Shown: one piece after another, positions 34,210 to 46,960 of the stretch
How positions within the stretch are numbered: position 1 is the stretch's first letter
Layout of the letters: the number at the start of each line of letters is the position of its first letter
Assembly (NCBI GenBank): GCA_963513935.1
Contig: OY740768.1
Span: forward strand, 43,828,368-43,892,367
Length of the DNA: 64,000 nucleotides
Direction of reading: 5' to 3'
Source: Aphrophora alni
Lineage: Eukaryota > Arthropoda > Insecta > Hemiptera > Aphrophoridae
Translations under genes and position numbers: made by a program
Notes under the pieces: generated by a model
Seen by the model: the letters and a program-made list of their open reading frames with translations, nothing else
Databases searched by the model: none
Told to the model about the DNA's origin: nothing

Positions 34210-34505
34210 TCTTTTGTACTACCTTCAGGGCTCACTTTAGTGTCTACGGGCTTGGCAATCTCAAGGAAACTTAATCACCTTTTTCATCTAGTCTTGGGTT
34301 AGATTTCTCTCTTTCATATTTTCTATCTGGTCTCTTTTGATTACCTCTTATACTTATTCAGACCGTACGATATTAAAGTGTTCTAGTGATCGTTATGTTT
34401 ATTCAATATTTTTTTAATATTTTTTAAATTTTATTATTATTTTTTTTTTTTACAAGGCGATGATGACGGAGAGGTTTTTCGCCTTTGAACAACAAGGAAA
34501 AAAAA
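34210..34505 (+). repeat. Dispersed repeat family B, copy 4
   Basis: GGGCTTGGCAATCTCAAGGA (34248-34267), TTTTTCATCTAGTCTTGGGT (34281-34300) and GGCGATGATGACGGAGAGGT (34456-34475) match the other copies. A T-rich low-complexity insertion lies at about 34405-34453. Confidence 0.65.
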
Positions 34506-36358
34506 ATCTTTTCTTAATTCAATACATGACACATTTCGACTTATTATATTTTATTATTTTCAAATTGGAATGAAACAATGTCAATAATTTTTTTTTTTTT
34601 AAAACACAAACACAAAATACTACACAACACAAATAAACAGGCACATTTTTTCTTGTCGTATTAAAATTTTAGTTTTATACGGGCGACATAATTTTTAACG
34701 ATGTAATTCAAATTTGTACTCAAATTAACTTAATAGGACACGAATTTCTGTGTATCCGCTCGTTTACCAATTTTGATCTTTTTAAATAAAATAAATATGC
34801 AATATGCCGGTAATTCGTAGGTAAAAAATAATTGTCAATAAACACTTCAAACAACCACAAATTAAAAAAAAATGTAGACAATTTTAAAAATCCCATTCTA
34901 TCAGTAGACAAGACTAATTCAATTTGACTAAAATTTTACTAAAATCTTGATTATTAACCATTTAAAAAAAATATTGTCCAATATTTCTGATTATTGAACT
35001 TTTCTAGTTGTTTCCAAAATCATGCTTATAAATCAAATATGAAGAAAATAGGTTTTAATTTCAGTACATAGCCTAATACTTAGTATAGACTCTCACTGAG
35101 TACTTGTAAGCCTTGTGTAGTAACAAATTTCCATCTAGGTAATTGAAAATAGGGTTAGAGTGGGGTTAACGACCAACACGCAACTCAATCTTTTAGTTAA
35201 ATTTCAGAATTCATTGGGTTTATTACATAAGTCTCAAACTTGTTGTTGTACAAAATATACGTATGGTCTGTTTTACCATACAGTGTGATAAGCATGTATA
35301 TATGTTGTACATAATTTTCCTTATTAATGACTAAAAATTCAGGGAAAATAATGGTATCAGTTAACAACTGTTTCGCTGACAATATGAAGCGTATCTTGTA
35401 CGAGATATATATTATGAAGGTTTAACTTTACTTGTTCAAAACCTAAGAGTTATAGTTTAAAGCACTATCTAATAACGAGCCAAAAAACATTTTGTTTTGC
35501 CAGAATTATTATGTTTTATTACCAACCACTTTTTCCAATTCATGATGGATGGATTTTTCCTCAAATTCTCATCAGATCATCTCTTAGACAAACTGGTCCA
35601 AATTTGGTGTCAATTGGATTCCTCGTTCGTTAGTTATTGTGGAAGTGTATGTTCTAATTGCGTCTTCGTTTCGGTTATAGAATTAAATGAGTTAAAAATG
35701 GTCTTAAGTTACTTCTATGGGTAGGATCTGTGGACTTTTCATAGTCCCTGATGTTAACGTTTCAATGATAGTAGTACTTAGAATTTATCTATTTAGAAAT
35801 TTGATAATATAAAAAAAGCAATATTTGTCGTTTATAAATAAAAATCCATGGGCTTTGTTGTCATACGAAGCAATATGCGTTATATCGAAGAGGAGCTGCA
35901 TCCAACGCGATGTTTATCGAGCGATCATTAAGATGCGAGACTTTTATCTTAAGATAATTTTGCCGCATACCAAATATGATCGGTTGGCAGGAGAAATTTT
36001 TTCGAGTCAGTTTATCAAATGTAATGAAATAATATTTGAAAAACAGAAGAAAGGATAGACGGAAGCATGCAGTCGTATAACTAAACGAATGTACATCACA
36101 GTTCCGGAGTAACTTTAAGCGAACAGAATTTGGAGAATTTAAATGATGAGCCCTGAAAGTTTTCATTTCTTATCACTCGTGACTTAAAGACGTGATGTTT
36201 TACTTGTATTTTTAAATTGCGTTGCAATGGTCTTCCAGATGAAACCTATTACGTCAGTTTTATGGATGTCTTTCAGTTTATAATTTCATAAGCAGTGGTT
36301 TCCTTAAAACTTTAGTATTACTTGTACCTGTAGACATCTTTTGTCACTTTGAATTATC
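34506..36358. other. No firm gene; open frames near 35.8-36.2 kb
   Basis: There is no supported gene. Between 35825 and 36166 both strands carry open frames (77 codons +, 101 codons -) in a slightly GC-richer patch (GAAGAGGAGCTGCATCCAAC near 35887). The + frame has ordinary-looking residue variety but no motif I recognise and no splice sites. It may be a relic of a mobile element or a lone exon. Confidence 0.3.
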
Positions 36359-36525
36359 GGACGATAATAAGCCAAGAGATAGGCAAAATCTATCTTATGA
36401 TACATGTTAACCTATGATACATGTTATGATACCTATCTTACTAGCATACACCTGTTAAGCCATTACAACTCGATTTGAACACCCACTAGCAATACCTATC
36501 TTATAAGATTATTATCGCATGTCGC
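36359..36525. mobile_element. ~165-bp inverted-repeat element
   Basis: The ends pair imperfectly over about 25 bp: CGATAATAAGCCAAGAGATAGG from 36362 against the reverse complement of CCTATCTTATAAGATTATTATCG (36498-36520). Inside is a short direct repeat of TATGATACATGTTA (36398 and 36414). Non-coding; MITE-like by structure. Confidence 0.45.
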
Positions 36526-38264
36526 TTACGACCTTAAGATATGTAATGTATAGCTCGAATGTTCAGTCGGTCTAAAAAGACAAAAGTCTGCTTCCTTGTA
36601 GGCACAGGTCGCCTTTCTTATTTATTACATTTTAGTCTAGTTAATATTTGTAGTGCAAATTCGCCTATAAGCTGTCAGTGTGCTTCAGATATCGCAAATA
36701 TGAAACATGAAAGTAACCCTGTAATAAAGATTATTTTTCATGGTCATATATAGACGCTGAGTAAACATACAAAACAGAATTTTCAAATTTCGTTAAAAAT
36801 TGGGTTCTCATTACAGCTTTTAATATCTTCGAATTTTTAATGCGAGTATGTGTTCTAAACACAACCCATTCTCCGTCGAATGTTAGTTAGATTTTTTACC
36901 ATTTTAGTTGAATTATGAAAATAAAACTTGTAAAATGTAATTCATATGAGAATTTAAAAAATCTAAACTCACAACATTGACCCAAAAATGACTATATATA
37001 ATATGGGGTGAACTTAGGGACTCCAACTTATTTATAACTTTTAACATCATAGTATGCTATCGCACCTCGCGTTTGGTAATTTTGGCCTTTGGCCCCGGTT
37101 GGTATGTGATAAGATATATATACAAATGAGCAACTCGTTTCGATCTTTACAGAATTAATCTTCAAAATATGTATATTATAAATTGCAATAAATATTCCAA
37201 AAATGAGCCCTCGGTTGTCTGGAGATGAGAGCTTGGGTCCAATCCACGAGGGGCTCAACATGTTTGGTGTTTACCAATAATCACGAGTACAAATTGATGT
37301 TTATACTTGTGTATGTTTATGTTTTGAGTAGAAATTTATGTTGTACTTTAAAAATATAATATTTTGAATTTGATTAAAATCTGAAAATAAGTAAAAATAA
37401 TTAAACTTATTTTTTGACTTTTGTTTATTTTTAACATTATTAATTTAACAAATGTTCAAAATTAATCCAAACTCATGAATTTACAATTAAATTTGTACCG
37501 GATCTGTTCTTGTCAATCAGTTTGTTTTTTTATTATTTCTTAATCAACTAATTTAAGACATATAAAATATTTTTTAAATAGGTGAAAATATAAACTAGTT
37601 CAAAATTAATATAAATACATAACTGTATCTGTTTACATAGTTAACAATGATTTTGATTGTTGACTCTATAAATTTGCTTTTAGGATGCTAATTCCGATCA
37701 ATCTACAGTCGAAAGTCAATTAATATCCTATCCCGCACTAATCAAATTATTTAATACATTGGTTTTGGCATGAACATTTCCTAATGGCCTCCAGGAGCGC
37801 TGTCTGTCTCCTTCCGGCTAGAGTTACAATTAAACTTGTTAGGTCTACCTTATTACACAGCTAATTAAATCATGACTCTACTACTTGCACCGTGTAACAT
37901 GTGCTGAATCTCTACTCAGCATCGAGTAACATGTTGACTTATTACATTAGCTAAGTGTATAGTGTAGTATACCTGAGTATTTCTCTAAAGTGAGCATATT
38001 GAATTTTGATGTAAAGTTTTGTCTACCATCTTAAATCAAAAATTTAAAAGTATTATTTGGAAACTATTTAATAGGGGATAGTAATAAATGAATAGTTGTT
38101 TACACAATATAAATCTTAGTGTCTTTTTTAATACTTTCTCACATGATGAGTCAAAAAAAATCATTATTGCAAGTGTGTTTATTTCCGAAATAGCGAATCG
38201 ATTTTGAGAACCCCTATAGTCAATTTTTTTAGGTCTGTCTATCACCATTGCAATGTTTTTCGAC
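36526..38264. other. Gene-free stretch
   Basis: No supported gene. The 77-codon minus frame at 37028-37261 begins in a GC-richer patch (CCCTCGGTTGTCTGGAGATG near 37208) without a known motif and is probably a repeat fragment. Confidence 0.45.
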
Positions 38265-38520
38265 TAGAAGGAATGAGCCAATTTCATCAAATTTAGTATG
38301 TAGGCTTTTGCCATATCCAGAACACTTTGTTTTGTATCAAAGTCAATTAAAAAAAATCGGCCATGAAGTTATTATCAAAGACCCAAGCTTTAAAGAGTGA
38401 CCCAAATTAGTGAATAATATCGTAAGTAGAAATAAAGAATGATTCAAAAATAATTGGAAAAAATGTAAACTATCATTTAAAAATCTACTTCAGTCATGTA
38501 AGCACTCGAGTTTATGTCAG
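38265..38520 (+). repeat. Dispersed repeat family A, copy 3
   Basis: ATCAAATTTAGTATGTAGGC (38287-38306), AAAAAATCGGCCATGAAGTT (38349-38368) and AAAATAATTGGAAAAAATGT (38447-38466) correspond to the landmarks at 2.7, 7.3 and 60.4 kb. Confidence 0.5.
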
Positions 38521-41500
38521 AATTGAAACAAGTTATGGTTATATTTGAAAGTATAAATATTAAGCAATTTAAAGAAAATAACAAAAACTGGACATTATGT
38601 TGATAAGGAGGACCATTATCTACCACAGGAAATATATGACAGACGGATTTTTTTGATATATATGAATTGTATTTTGTTTAGTAGATGCGTGCGTGTGTGT
38701 GTGAGAGATAGAAAGTTAGTACAATTTTTTTGCAGAGTGTATATACAATGCTTAATCATAAGCGTAATTGTGTAAATGATTAAATTTCATTTTTTTATTC
38801 ATATTTTGAACGCTAAAGAAAACTAACAAAGTCCTTAAACTGATAACTGACAAAACCACCATATTTCCTTCAAACCACTCTAAAACTTCAGTGTATACTG
38901 ACAAACTGAACTGACTAATTAATCAAAATGTACAACTAAAATGGTTTACGAACGAAAAATTTTGTTATTAAGGACACCTCCTAAAACCGCTAACAAACTG
39001 TCAAAACACAAAACACCAAGAAAATAAACATTGAGGCTCAAAATTATCCCCGATAACATTCTATTTGCGATAATTGATTAATTTGCCTTAATAAGCTAAC
39101 AAGGAGAAGTTATCTAGTTATCCAAGGTGGCAGTTAGTATTGTAGAACCTGTCAAATTAAAACTCAACACCTTCAAAATATTCTTACGTACCTTTAAAAA
39201 TTTTGCTAATTGTAAAGTTTAAAAATGTAGGTACTTTATTACTTTTTTTGAATTTGTGGAATATATGGACAATATAATAACCATTTGTTAAGTAACTACT
39301 TTTTTTTAACCTCATACTTTTTTAAAACAGAATAGTTTTTTTTGTTATTTAGTCCAATATATAATCACCCCGTTTGAACTTAAATGTAACTTTTAAAGAA
39401 TGGTAGAATCTGGACATTCGTACTGAAGATATTATATGTAGAAAAGCGTCAGGCAGACATATAATAAGATAGGCAGATATTATTTCGAGAATAAACATAG
39501 TAGCTTTTGAAAACCATCGAAAGCTCGATAGTAAAACTTTCACAGACGAACAATAGTTTACTAGATTGGAATAATTAACGTCGTCTCGAAATGTGGTACA
39601 GTATATCACACAGTGAGTATATGGAAAATATAAACAAATTTTATTATTATTTTTTTTTTCTATTTACATTTCCTTTATAAAAACTTCACTTTATAAAAAC
39701 TTCATTAATTGAACTTAGATAGCAATTCCAAGGTGATATTACTATCAGTATGTAAAGCTTAATTTAAACAACATATGTTGTTTTCTTAAGACAAATAAGT
39801 GTAATTAATATTTTTATATATTTATGAACGTGTGTTTGTATCATCCACTAAAAGTATAAAATTAAAATGAATAATTATTAACGACATTGATGGATTTAAT
39901 CATACTTATATTTTACTGCAGCGTTGATTTTCTATAAAATTTGAGACAAATTTAAAAGATTGTTGGCTAACATGTGACCAATCGAAAAATCAAGATTAGC
40001 TTTATAAATGATTTAGTTTCAAATTTTCATAACAATCAAGAGTATTAAAAATTTCAGGTGAAACGGAAGTTTAAACATAAAGGTAATTTAAGGATGTCAG
40101 TAAAATTATACTACTTTGATCAAAATATAAAATTCAAAATAGATGAAAAAGACTAGAGTGAAAGATCTTGTCTGTGATCAGAAGATGTGTTGTTCCTTCG
40201 TCCTTCATGTTTGTACGAGGATGAAGTAGAACAAACTTTTCAATAATTCAAAAACGAGGACAAAAGCAGCAACCCTTTTAATATTCTGGGTTCTTCTAGC
40301 AATTGTGATTTACTTCCTCATGTATTATTTATAGGGTTAGTGTAGTGAATGTTTATATCCTACAAAACAAAATTATTAAAAAGAATTAGTAATTATCTTC
40401 TCTATCTTAACGCCATTTTGAGGTGCTATTATTAACTAATTAAAAAAAACTTAGTCACTTAAAAAAAAACTAAAGTGATAAAATAAAAATAAAGTTACTA
40501 TCATATTTTGAATTTAAAAAAAACTACTTAAGATTGGATTTTTGTAGTCTGATAGTTTTTTCTTCCGAATATTGTTTTTACTCACTCTAAGTCTAAGCAA
40601 GTGGTTTTTAGATAGTATGTCGTCTTTTATTGCTAACTGATCACTATTTTGGTCACATGTTATATGACGTAATTTTAGCCACATATCTACATTTTGTTTC
40701 CCTCTTTTTAAAAAAAATCATCACTTGAGGTTAGCTGCCATAGGAAATATAAAATCTAGAGAATTTGAATAAAATTTGATATTTAAGGTCTAAAACAAAA
40801 CTAATTCGTCACTTTGTGGGATATTTTCGTTTAGGGAGAATTGTAGCAAACACAAAAATATATTTATGAAACGGGTTTTATCCATTTCGATCCGATTTAT
40901 TAAACAAATAATTATAATTACATAGCACAATAAGTAAGTAAATTCCCTTTCAGGGGAATATTTCGTAAAAACGAAATTAAAACTTAAAAATAATTATAAA
41001 TAAAATATCTCTACGACCTAAAAGGAATTGATAAATATTCTACGGACTAAAATCGAAATTGTATAAAAATTTAGATCGTTTGTCCAAAAACTTGTAGATT
41101 TTTGGATACAAAATATTCACCAAATTTTGTTTGAAGTTTGCATTTATTTTGGAATAGATAACCTAACTAAACATCGTGGACGCTCTTCTTCAGAACTTCC
41201 CTGTTAGTGTAATGTGAAAATTTACACTGTAATGTTTTTATTTATCTCACTTTTAAAAAAATGACTTCCTTCGTGATATTTTTAACCAAGAATAATTTAT
41301 TCCAATGAAATAAAATATTAATCGCCAATATTTAACAAAACATATATTACTTATACATGGAATTTCGTATAAGGCTAATATTTTGTCTTTTTTAAGGGAA
41401 ATATAAAACGTTACTATTATTGTTATTTTTATTTAGTTTATACCTATTTATTGAAATTTATGAAAAACACCATTTTAAAGAATTTAACTAGCGATGTTTA

Positions 41501-42810
41501 AACCAAACAATGAATTAATTTGTAACGAAATGGTTAATACTCTCTTAATACAATTGATTTATCATTATATATACATTGTTATATGTATCTAGTATAGAGA
41601 AAGTCATGCGTTTGGTCAAACTACTAATGTTGAATATTTTGCAGGTGTATTCTTTTTGAGGTTCTTGAGTAAAAAGTGGCAGTACGCTATAGACCAAATC
41701 AATGGACCTATTTAGTTTAATTTGGCCTTATTTCGAGACCTTTTATAAAAACAAAAATAAGCCTTGAACGCTTTCATTTAGAGGCACGATATATTAATAT
41801 AATTTTCGCTGAGGGAGCAAGCAAAACACGTTTAAGTTATATTTAAATTAATTAATTAATATTTTTTCAAACACAATATCCATTTTTACTTTTTGACAAT
41901 TAATGAACTTTATTTTTGGCGTCTAATAATTTTGGTTCTTTTTGTTTAGAGCATGGGTTAAGAAGAAAGTTCGTGCAATAATGTTTTACCGTAATTTAGT
42001 TTGTACCCAATTTTTAAAATTAAAATATTTTTGTGTTGTTCGATTCTAAAGGTATCGCTTTGAGGCAACTTAGATATAGTAATTTGTCTTTTATTTTGAA
42101 TGTTTGTACTTTTTGAGCGTTAATGAATTAAGAGCATGATAGTTTATCCCCCTCCCAGGACGGTCAATACATCACTGGGTAACATTATTTGTGAATCGTT
42201 TGTTTTGTATAGAGCGTACGCAAACATGCTCCCTTCATCAACGCCTGACCTGAATATTTTAATACCCTAACAGACATGTATAATTAAACATGTCAAGAAT
42301 AATTAAAAATTTAATTACAAGAGTGTCATCACATGTTTTACTATTTCATTAAGTATGCTTTGTCACATCCATAATGTCTACCTAATATAAAAACCCGTTA
42401 TACTGGTGCGGTTATGTTTTACATTGAGTCGATAAGCAGAAAAAAAAAACAGCATGAGTAAATGGCCCATTAATAAATAAACAGAAGAAGCTCTAATGTT
42501 GCTTTTAGTAAGGAAGAGTGAAAAGGGGTGACAGAAGGGAGGGTGAAGGGCGTAACTGGGGATTCACTCTTCAGTTTTTGTAATCCCAAAGAAGTAGCTA
42601 AGTAAGTTTGAGCTATAAACTTAAGTTTTATATAATCCGGATTTAGGAGTTTTTTAGATACATATCTTACTACTTTTTAATTTTCCGTAAAAGAAATACA
42701 AAATATGTTTGTTCAGTATCAAAACAGAAAGTTAAATTGAATAAAACTTTCAGTAAGTTCAAAGTGTTTGGATTAAATTATACTAATCTTACAAAAATAT
42801 TCTATATACA
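38521..42810. other. Gene-free AT-rich stretch
   Basis: No supported gene in about 4.3 kb. There is a short (GT)n at 38691-38702, a doubled TTTATAAAAACTTCA (39676 and 39692), and a purine-rich patch near 42505-42550. The 86-codon minus frame at 39349-39609 has no recognised domain. Confidence 0.5.
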
Positions 42811-43080
42811 AGGTGTTTTTTAAAAGAGTGTCGCCATTGCTTCTCTGCACTGTTGAAGATAGAACATTTTTTAAATGGCTGAACATGAATACTTTTTAAA
42901 TAATAAAATTAGGGTAAAAAATTTACAAAAAAGTTCATTTTTATTTTAAAATGGATAGGATGTTTAAAAAAATGGTAATATAATCTATATTTTTCAAGAT
43001 ACATATTGATTCAAGTGGTTCAAATAAACATGATGTTTCAGAAACATAGACTATGTTCAGAAATGCTGGGTCTATCTGTG
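42811..43080 (+). mobile_element. One-ended ACAAGGTGTTTTTT transposon-like fragment
   Basis: It opens with TATACAAGGTGTTTTTTAAA, close to the TACAGGGTGTTCC-style ends common among insect non-autonomous elements. The sequence after it has no frame and no clear second end, so the right boundary is a guess. Confidence 0.25.
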
Positions 43081-43201
43081 TATTTTCTACATAATATCTA
43101 TATCCTTATGGAACGTGTTTAAAATTTGTAAACATAGTTAGATAATATTATTTTAATTGCCTAGAAAATATTCCACTCTTATTAAAAACGTTTCAAAATA
43201 A

Positions 43202-43335
43202 AGTCCCTTTTAAATATTTCACCCAGGATATATCACAAAATACAGTCCCTTTAATATATTACGTTCAACATTTATCGCAAAATTAATAGTCTCTTTTTAT
43301 ACATTTCATTCAGCATATATCGCAAAGAATAACGC
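43202..43335 (+). repeat. Degenerate 43-bp tandem repeat, three copies
   Basis: Copies start at 43202, 43244 and 43288 with AGTC(C/T)CTTTT, then an ATTTCA/TTCA block, then ATATATC(A/G)CAAA. Substitutions are frequent. Confidence 0.6.
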
Positions 43336-43729
43336 AGAATTAATAAATAAAAAAATATTTTGATCTATTAATGAAAAAAGGAGATATTTTTTGTTTTATT
43401 GTAGATCGTAGTAAATTAAATCTGAGTTATTGCTTTTGAAACTGGAAATCATAAAGCAGTTTTGTTTTGATTGTTTACGTTTTGATAATCAATTTCAAAC
43501 TTTAAAAGCATTGGTAACCTTAAGGCTGTTGTAGCTAAACACGAATCAATGATTTGTTGATGAAAATTTAGATATCTTACGATTTTAAAAAATTAAATAA
43601 TTAATAAATAAATTATTATAATAAAAATATAATTGTGTGTCAGGATAAAAATATATATTCGGAAATATACATTATCTAATGAACGCAATTTTAAAAGAGT
43701 TTCGTTTAAAATGAGAACATCTTCTAGAC

Positions 43730-43733
43730 ATAA

Positions 43734-43773
<40 letters not shown>
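43730..43773. repeat. (A)n(TA)n microsatellite
   Basis: A run of about 20 A followed by about 11 AT units. The frame at 43593-43778 (-) reads through it and is an artefact. Confidence 0.9.
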
Positions 43774-43932
43774 TCCAATCATGGATACAAATTTGAACTT
43801 GATATCTAAATCCGTTACATAGACATAGAGCTTTAAACATAAACGGATAAATAGAAGCCAACTGTATCATTACCAGACAAATATATTTTGAAACGTTTCA
43901 CCAACTTCTTCAAAATTGTAAACCATAATTTT

Positions 43933-44829
<897 letters not shown>

Positions 44830-44896
44830 ACGTACTTGTGTGTCATTAGGGAGCGTGGTTTGGTTGCATTATGGTTGATAGTGCAATCTTGATTGT

Positions 44897-45070
44897 ATGA
44901 GTAACCGAGATCACCAGTCCGATTGCCAATCACACGGTGTTGAAAAAGCAGGGGATTTCCTGTCATCTGCTGCTGAGACGGAAGCCCTGCCATGTTATAG
45001 AGAAAGGGAAGAAGTTCAGAGTGTGCAGCAACTGAACACGACGTCTAGTGCAACCATTTGTGAAGTTTAA
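44897..45070 (+). CDS. Possible small or first-exon ORF, 57 codons, unrecognised
   Basis: A complete ATG-to-TAA frame of 57 codons, starting MSNRDHQSDC and ending SSATICEV. By eye it is about half G+C inside markedly AT-rich DNA, and it sits in a GC-richer island (about 44850-45440). The product would be small, polar and rich in Ser, Glu and Gln, with Cys at residues 10, 33 and 55, and no signal peptide or membrane segment. An in-frame TAG at 44879-44881 closes the 5' side. The start context is poor (T at -3). No GT donor of good quality precedes the stop. It could be a short host gene, the coding start of a spliced gene, or a fragment of a mobile element. I recognise no family. Confidence 0.22.
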   Translation: MSNRDHQSDCQSHGVEKAGDFLSSAAETEALPCYREREEVQSVQQLNTTSSATICEV

Positions 45071-46159
45071 TTCTTTAGTAAACTTTTCTAATTTATTATG
45101 TAGAGCTAAGTGTTCGGGAATTGGCGTTTATGAGATTCACGGAAAGGGCTGACCTACAACCTTTGACCACCCCCCTAATATTACAATTAGAGTCGTGTGC
45201 AGTTACTAATATAACTAGAATGTAACCTCCATATTAATTTATTATAATTAAGTCATTAACAGCTGGTTACCTAGCGTGGTGTTCAGTCTAACAGGGATAA
45301 GAGAATCACGACCTATTTGGATATGGGCGACCACGTTTCCTTTAGGCAGTCCTATGTTAGGTTAACCTAATGCCGGTGTTAAATTAATTATTTTGCCCCA
45401 CAGCAACCCCAACGCGTTGAACTTGACAGTTTTCAATTAAAAAATTATTGGCCCTCAAACTTCTTTCAAGCTTGTATTAAATAAAAACAAAATTACGTTT
45501 AAGGAATAATTGGTAAAGTAAAAAAAAAATGAACCGTTCTAATTTAATAAACAAGCTGTCTCTTTGTGGATGTTTTCATAATAAAAACATAAATAAAAAA
45601 TCATAAATAGTTGACAAGCGAAACTTCTCACATACCACTTTATCTGTCATAAGAAATACATGGAGAATCTTAGTAATAAAGTAAATTTCAACTTTTCCCT
45701 TACTCTTACTTTTAAATAGTTCAGAGAAGGACTATCTGGGGGATATATTTGTGGTTTGCGGACGAGTATGTGAGATAGTTATTGCAATTTTTTGCATCAT
45801 ATATTTTTAATTCAATACGCCAAGTGAAAACTGATTAATTTGTATTCTCCATGTAGTCCCTAAAACCGCTATTTATGGAAGTATCATTTTAGAAAATAAT
45901 AACTTAGGTAGGAGTAAGGAATGTAGAGACTCCGTCGAGAGGAGAGATGGGTTTTAAACACTATATTTCATTTTCAGTTTAACAGTTCATGAGAGATGAT
46001 AATTTTTTAAATGATAATAATATGAAAATAATATATATTTCAATAATCATATTTAATAACTTAAAATTTTGATAATCAAATACATAATATCTTTCAAATC
46101 AGATAACAGACTGATGTTATAATAAGAATATTTTAATTACAATCTGTGCTCTATCTAAT
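45071..46159. other. Intergenic; GC-richer to about 45440
   Basis: Sequence at 45100-45440 keeps the raised G+C of the preceding ORF (GGCTGACCTACAACCTTTGA, GGGCGACCACGTTTCC). I could not read a frame or repeat in it. AGTTTAACTTC-type AT-rich DNA follows. Confidence 0.4.
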
Positions 46160-46800
46160 CATATTAAACATAACCACTCACTAAAACTCACCAATCATTA
46201 TACTAGAAAAGTCACTAATTATTAAACAACAGGTGTCACCGATCGTAGCAGCCCTAAAGCATAAACAATAAATCATACACAAGAGGCCAAGTCAACAATA
46301 AAAAGAGGCTCCTCAACAAGCACTTCATCAAACACTAAACAAAATAAAGACCTCCTCTACAATCAACTCACTAAAATAATAAACCAGTTATTTCACTAAA
46401 TAATAATCAAAACGTCTCTCGTGCAAGACACCACCAATAAACATGAAGCCATAACAATCACTTCACTAAACAGTAAAGAATGTACATTACCAACTATCAA
46501 TTTACTAAACAAAGAACTAGATGTTACCCAGCAATTATTTCACAGAACAATTAATAGGGGATAGGTCTCGGCCAAAGAAAACTTCACAAGTTATTACTTT
46601 ATTAAATAATAACCATGATGCTTTATCACCTAATTAAAGAAGAATTCTCACCATAGATTACAACATTATAAATTAAACAATACAACTCCCAAACAATAAC
46701 CTTTAAACCAAAAACTTACATAATTAAACACTAAACAATACTTCCTCCTCTACAATTAGCTCGCTAAAAATTAAGTAGCCTACAACCATTTGTTTACCCA
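46160..46800 (+). repeat. A/C-skewed degenerate tandem array
   Basis: About 640 bases of strongly A- and C-rich top strand made of loose copies of TTCACTAAACAATAA-type words. A longer phrase, AAACACTAAACAA...CCTCCTCTACAAT, occurs at 46333-46362 and again at 46727-46760, showing a higher-order duplication about 395 bp apart. No frame is long. Confidence 0.55.
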
Positions 46801-46960
46801 CTTGCTCTAGTCAACATTACATTAGCATGAGAGTGGTGCCGTGATTATACGATGCGCCCTTTACACACAGCAGTGTGTGCAGCTGCATAAACACACGGCG
46901 TTAGTTTAACTCCACGGTACATAGTTGTTGCATCTTTTAATAACCTTTAAAACCTGTAGA
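46801..46960. other. GC-richer patch with palindromes
   Basis: It contains TACACACAGCAGTGTGTGCA (an imperfect CACAC/GTGTG hairpin) overlapping GCAGCTGC (an E-box palindrome), and GTGGTGCCGTGATTATACGA. It may be regulatory or repeat-derived; no gene follows. Confidence 0.25.

Noticed and set aside
35825..36166. Overlapping 77-codon (+) and 101-codon (-) frames
   Set aside because: Both strands are open, and neither shows a motif, signal peptide or splice sites. I could not prefer either as a gene.
39349..39609. 86-codon minus frame with a hydrophobic centre
   Set aside because: No recognised family; such frames are expected by chance in AT-rich DNA, and no exon signals were found.
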